This document shows positions 31,901-41,354 of a DNA stretch of 64,000 nt, one piece after another. The translations under genes and the position numbers were made by a program. The stretch comes from Pteria penguin (lineage: Eukaryota; Mollusca; Bivalvia; Pterioida; Pteriidae), in contig CM068588.1 in the NCBI GenBank assembly GCA_035048485.1, positions 1,612,001 through 1,676,000 on the forward strand, given 5' to 3'. Every line of letters starts with the position of its first letter. Positions within the stretch are counted from its first letter, which is position 1. The notes below the pieces were generated by a model. The model worked only from the letters and a program-made list of their open reading frames with translations. It was not told where the DNA came from and ran no database searches.

Positions 31901-34900
31901 TCAAAAAATCATAATGCCTGTGAAGTAAACCCTTCGCCAAAGAAATTATTCATACAATGTGCAAGTAAGCTGTAGTATTTGTGAAGAAACAAGTGCCAGG
32001 AACATAAATAACTTTCTTAATATGTGTATTAAATGTTAAATAATAAGGTATCTTTTATATACCCGGTATGTTAAATTTTCCCAATTTACCCAAAGTGTCA
32101 AGGGACCCCAGACCCATACCAAAAAGTGCTGTGACAGGGCTGTATGACCGTGAATGCAGAGAAAACTTTAAAACACAGCATTAAATAAACATTGTACAAG
32201 TGTTTATTAAAATTGTCTTCTAATGTGAGATCTTTTTTGTTCTCCGCCATTGCTGTAAACAGCTAATTGAAATCTCATTACTGCAAGAGTAAACACACAG
32301 TAGCTATGTCTACGACTGCATTCTTGGGGATCGTCTCAAAAGTCGTTGTACACGGTCTATTTTTAGCAATGGGAGCGGAAAATTATGGTTGCTTCTTGCA
32401 TTTGACAGAGAGTCGCTGTATACAGTTGATTTATATAGAAAATAACATGGGGCAGAATTTGATATGGTCGTATAGAGCAAAGAGTCGTAATATTCAGGGG
32501 TTCGCAAAGGCAGTCTTAACTGTACTTTAAATCAAAATCATGACATTATAAGTTATAACCCTGAGAAAACCTTTTTGATAAAAGAATGTGTTGCTGTGGC
32601 AGATTTTATGTTACTATCACTGTCCTGTATGTATGATAGAGACCTTCCTTTGCCACAGAGGGGCAGGCTTGGTGTAGTGGTTAAGTGCTTGGCTTGCAGC
32701 GCCGACTTACCCGGTTCGATTCCCGGGTTGCACCACTATGTTTAAGAGGTTGGTAACCTCCTGCTTCCATGTCGCGATATAACTGAAATATAGTTGAAAG
32801 CGACGTAAAACACCAGTCAACCAACCTTTGCCACTGCACCTGATATGCTTATTGTCCTCGGTAACACATGGAATCTAGCCTAACAAAATTGGAGTCAAAA
32901 GGTCAAGGTCAAATCGTGTGAAGCTTTGTTTTATATTTTTGATGTTTAAGATTACCTCTGTTGTGTGGAACATGCAGGGTTTTCAATAAAAATTATCTGA
33001 GAAGGTTATTTAGAAATTTGAGGTCTATCATTTTGAACGCTGTTTGTGAGACTGTGAGTAGTAAATATGAGATCGGAGGAAATTCAAAATGGCGATTTTT
33101 GTCATTTGAAGCGGTGATATTTTCCTGGGTGCCGGCTCTTATTGAAATCTATAAACATATATCAAATGAATATTTCAGGAATATTTGATTTCAAGAATCC
33201 TAAACATTTTACATTGTAACATTCATAGATTGGTGCCAGTAACCAAGTGGATATACTGAAGTATGAAGAAATCGAGAAAGAAGCTTTACTGAAGGTCAAT
33301 CAAAAGTAAGTCCTATCTAAAATTTTAGTAAAGGTCTCTCGAAATTAAGTCAAGGCCATGCCAATATAAACTAATCTGTACAAAGGTCTGTAAACTAATC
33401 CAAGGCCAAGTTTTAGTCAGTCATTTGTGACTTCATGTAGTGGTTAAAGGTTTCGTTGGGGTCCCAGATTGTAACGCTGTGTGTGTTTACCTCTTCCTTC
33501 AGTGTAGCAATATGACAAACAGTTTTTGAAAGAGACATAAAAGATTCATTGACCAATGGACTTAACAAATCGAAATTAACAGCAAAACAATCTGTGGCAT
33601 CAACCATTACCACAACCACGTGTGTGTCAATGTCAGTGGATTTCTGTAGCTAGTCTGCAATCTACCAGTAGCCATTACTGGTTGTAACGCGAAGTGAAGT
33701 AAACAAGGTTTTGTATTATGCTACAAACAAACAAAACATAAATGTCTTCTTTGTCTTTTTTGTGGCATATTGAAGAGATGTAATAATTGTTTCTTAAATA
33801 TGATTAACTCTTCTCTGTTCTTATGTATCTATTTTTATCTAGTTTCTATGTGCAGTTATGGAGTGCGCTTACGTTGCTAAGCAATTACCAAGGCCACAGA
33901 TGTGCTGTACGAGTCTCTCAGGTCAGTAACAATGGTAATTTTAATAAGGAACTTATTTATAATTGTTACACAAATTGCTGTGGTATGCTTTGTCTTTGAG
34001 TATCCTGCAAATGTAAAAATTGTCTCCCTTAAAACAGATTTATAAACATGGAAATATAGGGAAACATTAAAATCGCTAAAATCATTTCATCATCAACCTC
34101 TAACAAAGACACACCTATCAGGTTAGTAGACTTTCAGTTGCTATGGTTATAAGGTCATAACCAACTTAACAGCTTGTTGACCTTACATGATATCCTTACA
34201 ATAATTTTATGTATTTCCTAGTACATTTATTAGTAATGTATTAGCATATATATAGCTATAGCTCATATCTCTTAAACTGTCAGTCAGAATTTACCATCAT
34301 AAATTTTTTTACACAAATGTTACTTGGGGCAAGGGTTCCTTTAACCACGGACGTTTGGTCACAACCTTATATATTAGGAAAGGCCTTAAAGCTGTATACC
34401 CTATGTTTGCATATTACAGGTAAATTTATTCTAAATTGTTTTGATTATATATATAAGCCTAAAACATATTTTAAAAAAGGCCCTTGCAAATGTTGGGATA
34501 AAATTCGTCGTATTAAGTGAGATACGGCTGTGTAAAACGTGATGTTTGTGAACAGAATGTTTACAACCAACTTATCACGTGATCTAAATCGGAAGCCGCA
34601 TCATGGTGGGCAAGTTAAGAAACTGGACGAGTAAGTTTAAAAATCTGCATTCAAGTCCGCTAAAGTTAGTATTTACTGAAATTGTTTCCTTTTGGAGTCT
34701 CCCTTCATCGTATTTGTTTTGATTTAACTGGGCATGTGCGAAATCAGGTCTTGGTTGTATTTATGGAATACCCTCTTTATTTTTGAAATTATGCCGAATT
34801 GTAGCGTATACAACTTTAATTTCTGGATTTTACCAGTATTTCATGATAATTCTACAGACAAATTGTCTTTGGTTTGATGTAGTTTGGGGAGCGTTTATCA

Positions 34901-36227
34901 GTTTTACTGAGATTCTTGTTTCTTTGAAGCAGTTACATGTAAATATTTAAATGAAATTGAGAGTATGGTCGTGTCTTGGTATTTTACAAATCAAGTTAAA
35001 GTTGTGTTGTGTGCATGGTCATGTCATGGTATTTTACAAATCAAGTTTAATTTGTGTTGTGTGTATGGTCATGTCATGGTATTTTACAAATCAAGTTTAA
35101 GTTGTGTTGTGTGCATGGTCATGTCATGGTATTTTACAAATCAAGTTTAAGTTGTGTTGTGTGTATGGTGATGTCATGGTATTTTACAAATCAAGTTTAA
35201 GTTGTGTTGTGTGTATGGTGATGTCATGGTATTTTACAAATCAAGTTTAAGTTGTGTAGTGTGCATGGTCATGTCATAGTATTTAACAAATCAAGTTTAA
35301 GTTAAAACACCTATCATTTTCACATCCAGAAAGTGATGTTTAGCAGATCATCACTTGTTATGCGTATGAAGTCATTACCAGATACCCCACTTGTGCTCTG
35401 AACCTCAAGTGATGTCATAGTGGAATAATAAACTTTATGCCACATGGCTTGATATCATAGGAAAAAGAACTGACATACTCACTGGGAACTGAAGGGTTAT
35501 CATTATCCCAGTATGCAATATCGTCAGAATGCTTGTTTAACCTGATTTACCTTATTGTCCAGACTTTGTTGTAGCAAATCTTCTGGTTGGCCTTTCGTGG
35601 TTTCTTGTCTCTAGAAATCAGGTCAGAATTTTGAAGTGGCATTCCTGTGTGTGTTCAGATTATTTACTATTTATATTGGAAAAGCTTGCTCAGACGATAC
35701 ACCTTCTCCTCAGAAAACATGAATTTCTTAATGTTTCTGATTTTCAGTAAATCCCACAAGATTAAATAAGAATAATTATGAGTATAATGACTTCTTTGTA
35801 AAATTGGATTTTGGAGATTATTTTTCATTGAGTTAATTAGAGTGTATGGTGGTTTTAAAAAGGCTGTTTTCAAGTAACCAGAAAGTACCGTTAAAAACCT
35901 AGATTTAACACGTCAGACTACGGACAACTGATTGTGACATCATACTTGATAGAAGCACTGACGTTATGTATCCAAAGATAAGATTATTACGTCATAAATA
36001 AAATATCGCCAAAGTATGCAATGTTGGGGACTGAGGGCATCAAACACATCTTGTTTTCTTTCTTTTAGGTTTTAAACTTATGATTCTTTATAAAAAATTG
36101 GCCCTTGTTTTCCATTTTGAATGCACCTCAATATCAAAGATATATGCACTCTCATACATTTCTGATGGACATCTGAGTCATTGTGATTGTATATTGTTAT
36201 ATATTACAGGTGTCATTGGAACCCTGA
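28872..36227 (+). CDS. RPP14: Ribonuclease P/MRP protein subunit RPP14 (5 exons, gene model)
   Basis: Five exons join in phase: 28872..28949, 30522..30612, 33229..33305, 33843..33921, 36210..36227, giving 113 residues. All introns are GT-AG. Diagnostic stretches are IIKSAVKTLHGE, VDILKYEE and LWSALTLLSNYQGHRCAVRV, which line up with human RPP14 (ISAVKDLFGE, LDILTYEE, LWSSLTLLGSYKGKKCAFRV, from memory). RPP14 is a small POP5/RPP14-fold protein of nuclear RNase P, which trims the 5' leader from pre-tRNA. Human RPP14 is 124 residues, so most of it is here. The start codon was not found: the first exon begins mid-codon behind an acceptor, so a short upstream exon is expected; an internal Met (MHIKLEF) is a weaker alternative. 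In vertebrates the same mRNA also encodes HTD2; no such frame follows here. Confidence 0.9.
28972..29152 (+). mobile_element. Short-body tRNA-SINE with 10-bp target-site duplication
   Basis: Head GGCGTGGTGTAGTGGTTAAG, box B AGTTCGATTCCCGG, body AAGAGGTTGATAACCTCCTG, GAAAGCGACGTAAAACACCA and a (CCAA)n tail. CAAAGGTTCA flanks it on both sides (28962-28971 and 29153-29162). It starts only about 20 bp past the RPP14 exon A donor. Confidence 0.95.
29684..29790. mobile_element. One end of the AGAGTTATTTCCCA MITE
   Basis: TATTGGGTCATTTCATTAAA, then CAGAATTATTTCCCATTTGA and GTCAACCAGTTCTATATGGA, match the right half of the element at 22936 in inverted orientation. The partner end was not found. Confidence 0.6.
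30056..30099. repeat. Perfect 18-bp hairpin with 8-nt loop
   Basis: Stem ATCTTCGCAAGCCAAGGC (30056-30073) pairs with 30082-30099 around the loop TTCGTTTC. It is in the RPP14 intron between exons A and B, on the transcribed strand. It is short for an animal pre-miRNA. Confidence 0.85.
30177..30432 (+). mobile_element. tRNA-SINE, diverged
   Basis: Head GAAACCAGTGTGGTTCAGTA, a box-B-like GGGTCCGATTGCC, body TTTGGATGAGACAGTAAAAA and ATAATCGTGGAGCGACATAA, tail AATCAATCAG. Imperfect flanking repeats TAAACGGATAC and TAAACGTATAC suggest a target-site duplication. It lies 90 bp before the RPP14 exon B acceptor. Confidence 0.85.
30522..30612 (+). CDS. RPP14: RPP14 exon B
   Basis: The acceptor is TATTACTACAG ending at 30521; the donor is GAG|GTATGC at 30613, phase 0. 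It encodes EFEEEGSFRDINEATFASII followed by KSAVKTLHGE, the family's best-conserved helix. Confidence 0.9.
30866..31137. mobile_element. Foldback MITE with ~100-bp arms
   Basis: The left arm 30866-30963 (ATGAAATAGCAACAAAACAC ... GAAGAAATCTATGTGAAAT) and right arm 31030-31137 (ATTTCACATAGATTTCTTC ... GTGTTTTGTTGTTATTTCAT) are diverged reverse complements around a ~65-bp centre. It lies in the RPP14 intron between exons B and C. Confidence 0.8.
31140..31625. repeat. Interspersed repeat with CTTGACC/TGTGACC motifs
   Basis: Two diverged ~145-bp units, one near 31150-31290 and one near 31291-31410, share GATACTTCACACATAGTTTC, TTATGACCAGAACTTT and CCATGACTTTTGACC. An inverted relative occurs at 53840-54130 (TGTGAAGTATCAAAAC). 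I take it for a mobile-element internal repeat. Confidence 0.55.
31655..31720. repeat. Short inverted repeat TGTCTAATGTGACC
   Basis: TGTCTAATGTGACC and GGTCACATTAGACA are perfect 14-bp arms about 25 bp apart, with CAGTTGAGAC outside. It resembles a small relative of the element at 47504-47686. Confidence 0.6.
32657..32824 (+). mobile_element. Short-body tRNA-SINE with 10-bp target-site duplication
   Basis: Head GGCTTGGTGTAGTGGTTAAG, box B GGTTCGATTCCCGG, body AAGAGGTTGGTAACCTCCTG and GAAAGCGACGTAAAACACCA. CCTTTGCCAC flanks both sides (32647-32656 and 32825-32834). It is in the RPP14 intron between exons B and C. Confidence 0.95.
33229..33305 (+). CDS. RPP14: RPP14 exon C
   Basis: The acceptor is ACATTCATAG ending at 33228; the donor is AA|GTAAGT at 33306, phase 2. 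It encodes IGASNQVDILKYEEIEKEAL then LKVNQ. Confidence 0.9.
33433..33565 (+). mobile_element. Degenerate short-body tRNA-SINE
   Basis: TGTAGTGGTTAAAGGTTTCG, then ACCTCTTCCTTC and GAAAGAGACATAAAAGATTC, keep the order of the intact copies at 28972 and 32657. Confidence 0.55.
33843..33921 (+). CDS. RPP14: RPP14 exon D
   Basis: The acceptor is TTTTATCTAG ending at 33842; the donor is CAG|GTCAGT at 33922, phase 0. It encodes FYVQLWSALTLLSNYQGHRC then AVRVSQ. Confidence 0.9.
34590..34630 (+). promoter_or_regulatory. Possible promoter and first exon inside the RPP14 intron
   Basis: TCACGTGA (E-box palindrome) at 34576-34583, CGGAAG (ETS-like) at 34590, and CATCATGG start context are followed by a short frame MVGKLRNWT and a consensus donor GTAAGT at 34631. 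No downstream partner exon was identified, so this is speculative. Confidence 0.25.
34966..35304 (+). repeat. 50-bp tandem array
   Basis: Six to seven copies of TCAAGTTTAAGTTGTGTTGT + GTGTATGGTCATGTCATGGT + ATTTTACAAA at exact 50-bp spacing (34991, 35041, 35091, 35141, 35191, 35241, 35291). It lies in the last RPP14 intron. Confidence 0.95.
36210..36227 (+). CDS. RPP14: RPP14 terminal coding micro-stretch
   Basis: After the acceptor ATATATTACAG, only 18 nt are coding: V-S-L-E-P then TGA at 36225-36227. It joins exon D in phase 0. VSQVS matches the human VIQVS at the same place, after which the human protein continues for about 16 more residues. Confidence 0.8.
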   Translation: MSLEP

Positions 36228-36571
36228 GGAATCAGGAACGATTTGAAGGGGAAGACATCAACCACAGAGGATCAAAGACTGGTGTACAACGTACATGTAA
36301 AATGAGATGAGACATAAACTACATGTCATGGCTTTGGTTTATATACTGCCATCTTATATCAGAGAAAACTACATGTAATGTACATAGAATTGTAGAAGTG
36401 CTTACAGGAGAGGATTAAAGAGGAAATGTACAAATGAATATGTGATTATTATAAATAATTATTTGTAACTGACTGAATATCAACATAAACATGTAATCGA
36501 GACAGGAATAATGAGCATTTCATCCAATGCTAAATGTGGAAAGAAATGATACATGCCGAACAAAGTGTAGC

Positions 36572-36577
36572 AATAAA
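36572..36577 (+). terminator. Candidate polyadenylation signal of RPP14
   Basis: AATAAA at 36572, about 345 bp past the stop codon and followed by a T-rich stretch, would end a transcript just before the 31-bp array. Confidence 0.4.
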
Positions 36578-36604
36578 ATTTTTTTTGCCATGCTAACAGA
36601 ATAC

Positions 36605-37015
36605 TTCAAGACATTCTGAAAGTAGGAATGAATAATTTATACCATACTGACAGTAGGAATGAATAATTTATACCATACTGACAGTAGGAATGAATAATTT
36701 ATGCCATACTGACAGTAGGAATGAATAATTTATACCATACTGACAGTAGGAATGAATAATTTATACCATACTGACAGTAGGAATAAATAATTTATACCAT
36801 ACTGACAGTAGGAATGAATAATTTATGCCATACAGTGACAGTGGGAATTACTAATTTATGTCATGGTAACAGTAGGAATAAATAATTTTTGCCACACTGA
36901 GAGTGGAAATTAATAATTTTTGCGATACTGTCAGTAGCAATGAATAATTTATGCCATGCTGACATTAGGAATGAATAATCTGTGTCATGCTGAGAATGGA
37001 AAAGAATAATATATT
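36605..37015 (+). repeat. 31-bp tandem array
   Basis: About thirteen copies of GACAGTAGGAATGAATAATT + TATACCATACT, near-identical on the left and diverged on the right. Confidence 0.9.
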
Positions 37016-38316
37016 GGATGCTGCCTCTGAAAGTGGTAATCTAACTTATGTCATTCCAATTAAATCAGCTTTCTCAAATTTATGTGTTATTTAATCATTA
37101 TCAGGTGCGAATCAGCTGGTGATATATTGAGATAAACCTGATACATTGTACTTCTAGTGACATATCGTAGTCAAGAAGTTTAGTGATGAAATTCCAAATT
37201 GTTCCGAGGCATTTTTTGAAAACTACTGTGAACTAGACAAGAATTAATTTTGTTGTTGTCCAATGTCCCAAACTAAGTCAGAATTACTTCATCTTATCGA
37301 TCATGTCTTTAAGGATTATTTCACGGCATTGTGAAGTCATCAAGCCTTGCATGATTCATTAGTTCCTTACTGGTAAAACAGGAAGGGTCTTTAAGTTTCC
37401 ATTCTGTCTGTCCATTTGTCTAGGACACTTCGGATTTTTTGACATTTTTTTTTGCAACCATTGAAGTTACTGATTTGAAATTGGGTTTGTAGCTTTGTAT
37501 CAATGAGTTACAGAACAAGTCCGAGGCTGGTAATGATCGACTTATGTTTTGAAGAGTTACGACCCTTGGTCTTATTAAATTTATGGCAACTAGTCGGGGA
37601 GATGTTTTGCTTAAGCAATACTCAATATGGTTGTTCTAATTTGAAATCATAGTACTGTTATACAGTTGAGCAAAGGAAAACAAATAAATTTTGCAATATA
37701 ATGGCATCGGGAGGATTTGTAAAAATGCAATGAAAGTACAAATAATTACAATGCATTGCCTTGCTCATTCTGTATAGTTAGGCAATGAGCTTCGCTGTCC
37801 ATTATCATCTGTTCAATGTGGCTTGTGTAAAGCGTAAAACTGATTTTGATATCAACAGTATAAAATAAGTAAGAATATATATTTACAGGTGGAGAACTTA
37901 TATAGTATTATCCTACAGAACTTAAAACAGTGCTTAACAATCAGAATAAAAATTCTCTCATGTGTGACATCTTCACTCAATCTTAAAATAAGTAAAAATT
38001 TTAAACATTTCTTCGTCTAAAACACTTATTTAACAGGTTACCTTATTTGTGTAATATACTTTAAGAGGGAGACTGGTAGGTTTGCAGTTTATTGTTGTCC
38101 AGGCAGTACTAGCCTGTCTAGCACAAGTTAAACTAACACATACCAATATAATAATTTGGTTCTAGTAATAGAAATGTATTCCATCCAGTAGTTAAGCTAG
38201 CTTTTTAAGTATCTGCAGTTCCTCTTATTGTTTGTGTCAGGTTAAGACACAAGTATATACTAACTTTAATCACATTTTTGACATTATCGGGTCATGCTGT
38301 ATATTTATACTTCTAC
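37016..38316. other. Intergenic, possible worn element at 37380-37620
   Basis: 37380-37620 contains TCTGTCTGTCC and spaced motifs typical of mobile-element internal repeats, but no ends were found. The rest shows nothing recognised. No reading frame resembling a thioester dehydratase follows RPP14. Confidence 0.4.
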
Positions 38317-38328
38317 TTGTTTTATCAA

Positions 38329-38603
38329 TGATTGATTGATTGATTTTTGTTTTACGTCACACCACGAATATTTCACGTATATGGTGACGGCATCTGCCTG
38401 ATGCGGAGCATACAAATTTTGACCTTTGCAACGGACCCACCCGAAGCAGTGAGGGATCTTTAACGTGCCATGCATACCACGACACGGGGCCTCAGTTTTT
38501 ACTGTCTCATCCGAAAGACATGACACCGGCATGACCAGAGCGGGACTCGAACCCCGGGCTCCCGATCAGGAGTCCGACGCGATACCACTAGGCCACGCCG
38601 GCT
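38329..38603 (-). mobile_element. tRNA-SINE, head type 2, with 12-bp target-site duplication
   Basis: A full minus-strand copy: head AAGCCGGCGTGGCCTAGTGG, box B GGTTCGAGTCCCGC, complete body, GTGACGTAAAACAAAAATCA tail. TTGTTTTATCAA flanks it (38317-38328 and 38604-38615). Confidence 0.95.
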
Positions 38604-38849
38604 TTGTTTTATCAACATTCATCGCACTGTACACCTCAATTGAAGCTACGGGAATAAAGTAAATGTTACAACTTTTATATATCTAGGACAGTAGACCTGG
38701 CTGCATGCAGGGCATAAATAATCCTCTGGAGAGTGATTCTATGTATTGAACATTTTTTGGAGATTGCAAAATAACCGGTACCTTTGAAGATGTTGGGTCT
38801 AGAATGGTATACATTAAAAGTTCTTCGTTATTTTCAAAGCAATCTGTAA

Positions 38850-40930
38850 GGCCAAGATTGTCAAGGAAATTTTTTAAGTTTATTTACGAATTTATCCCTA
38901 ATTGAAAGAGCTGGGCAATGGAGGAGGAAATGAGCAAGGTCTTCATCCTCTGCACTGCACAGTGGGCACGTTGCCGAGACATCATGCTGACTGTACTTGG
39001 CAGTTTTGTTCTGTAGGGTGTAGGTTCCCGAGACCAATCTCGCCTTAATTCCTGCCGTACGTACAGCTAGTAAATCTTCATTTGTATTGATTTATAAATT
39101 GTGTATTACTCTACGTCTATAATTTGATTTGTTGAGATATTTTAAAGAGATTTTATCCTTGGATTCTGCTGTGATTTTCTCTACCCAAAAATTCACTACT
39201 GTCCTTTTTACTTTCAAGATCCAAACTGTTTTCAGGGGAGGATCCACTAAGAGATCATAGATGTAGGGAAGGTCATATTTTACCAAAATTTTCTTCACGT
39301 ATATGAACCAGCTGGAGGAAGAGTCCTTTTTAAGTGCTAACTGCCTTTCCGCTATATCTCTTTCTACTCCCTCACTTCTGAGGATATTTCCTAACTGGTT
39401 AAGCATTTTGATATGCAGGTCAGCTTCGACAAGAATTTCTCCAGCCAGAATATAAACAGCTGCGTCTGCTGTTCTTTTTGGTAGCTGCATGAGTTGTTTT
39501 AACAGAATTTTGTGGTACTGGTTAATAACTGCTACATCTTTCTTCTTTAAGACCTGAGATTCGAAGTCATACAACATGCGTGGTTTTACATATACGCTCC
39601 ATAACTTAATACTGACTTTGGGATTGATACCATTGTAACCATGGAAACCAGCGCCCATCAGGGAGTATGCTGTTTTTCGCGCTGTTTTTACTGCCCTCTC
39701 TCCTATTTCTCCAGTGTTTGGTACCCCACTGGTTCTTTCGATCCCGATGTGCGTATAGCTTTACGCCACTTCCAGGCTATTGTTGTTGAGACTAAACATT
39801 TCCTTACAATCCTTTTTGTTTCCTGATCCTTGAGGTTGAATATCATGACCTTGCTCTTCTGCTCACTGAGTGTATATCTTTCTTCTTGTTTTTTGAGCAT
39901 GGTTTTTAATTCATGATGTTGTTTTGAAAGTAAGAGTTCATCGTCTGCACAAGTTCGTGATCCCATTGGTATTGTTACCAATTTAAGTCCAATATGGTGT
40001 TTTTCAAATAAATCTAAAGCCGGATTTATGAACATTTTATAAGCTGTCGGCGACCATATTCCACCCTGCCTTACTCCTTGAAACTCTTGGAATGGTTGAG
40101 AGAGATTCCCTTCCCATTTTACCATAGATTCCATATTTGTGTACCAGTCTTTCATTGGGAGCTAATCTTTTCCTTGTAGCCCACATAGGTATAATTTCCT
40201 CATCACTGAGTCGTGCCAAACAACGTCGAAAACTTTTGACGCATCCAAATAAGCCGCAAATAATGGTTGTTTCAAGTCTATGGCTTCTGCAATGGCGTCT
40301 TTTAGGAGAAGACCAGCGTATACTGGCGACGTATTTTTTGTAAATCCCCTTTGCAAATGGTTTTGGAGTTCTAATTTAGATTCGACAGTGTCCAGATGTA
40401 TCCTTTCAAACATCTTGCCTATTACACTGGATACGGTTATTCTATGGTACGAATTTGGGTCTTCCTTTGGTTTATTGTGTTTCTTATATATTTGGGGTAA
40501 CTATTCCAGTTTTGAAGCTATTGGGTACTTTCTCTTCTAGCAGGATAAGTTAAAAAAATTAACTAAACCAATAGTATAGAGCAGCACATCCATGTTTTAG
40601 GCTTTCAACTGAGATGTTGTGTCCATCTGGACTTTTCCCATTTTTCGTTTTCAATACAGTTTTAATGATGTTTTCGGGGATGACATCCATTTTTGATTCA
40701 GAAGTATCACCTCCGCATATAGCAGTTATATATTCTATATCCTTTTCAACTTGTATTTTGTATGATATGTCATAACATTCCTTTGATTTTGGTATGCTGA
40801 GGTCTCCAGAGTACCGTGCCCATCCTTCTCTTACTTCTTCAACTGTATTTAGGTTTTTATCATCTACATAGAGCCTTGATTTTCAAGGTCGAAACTGTGG
40901 TGATCCAAAGTGAAACATCCAGCGAAATTT
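38850..40930 (-). mobile_element. Broken LINE retrotransposon (reverse transcriptase)
   Basis: Three minus-strand frames continue one another across frameshifts: 40413-40162, 40155-39703 and 39658-39092. The first carries AAYLDASKVFDVVWHDSV (RT motif A), the second FQGVRQGGIWSP (motif B) and CADDELLL (motif C, normally FADD), the third the post-RT region. At 38910-38980 the minus strand encodes a Cys/His-bearing C-terminus (CPLCSAEDEDLAHFLLHCPA). Upstream, 40440-40930 still shows decayed RT sequence. It is a non-LTR retrotransposon of a CR1/Jockey-like kind, 5'-truncated and inactive. Ends are approximate. Confidence 0.85.
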
Positions 40931-41354
40931 TGTTTTGGTCTGAAACATTGTGGCCCTTATTCTCTTATTGGTGAAAACGTTCTCTCAAAATAGTCATTAA
41001 GTACATGTAGATAGAGACATACACGTGTGTGTATGCCTCTAATGTAGAGTAAAGGGTATAATACAAGATAAGACAAAAGGTATGAAATTTCAAACGGAAA
41101 CAAGAAAAAAAGTATAAATACATAATACCAAATCCAGTAAGTACTGTAATTTTTCGTAAGATCAAGTTTTGTCAAAGTGTGTGTGAATGTGCCTCTATAT
41201 TACTTCTAGTTCCACATACTATGATACTTTATACATCTTTACTCCACCTCTGACTAGATTGTATTAAAATACCGTTTAATGATTGGATTATTCAGGTCAC
41301 GTGAAAAACCATCTTTTCTGATATTGGGCGAGTTTGAAAAGATATCGGGCGAGT

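Noticed and set aside
36228..38316. HTD2 dehydratase frame downstream of RPP14, expected from vertebrates
   Set aside because: No plus-strand frame of useful length or resemblance is present in this stretch.
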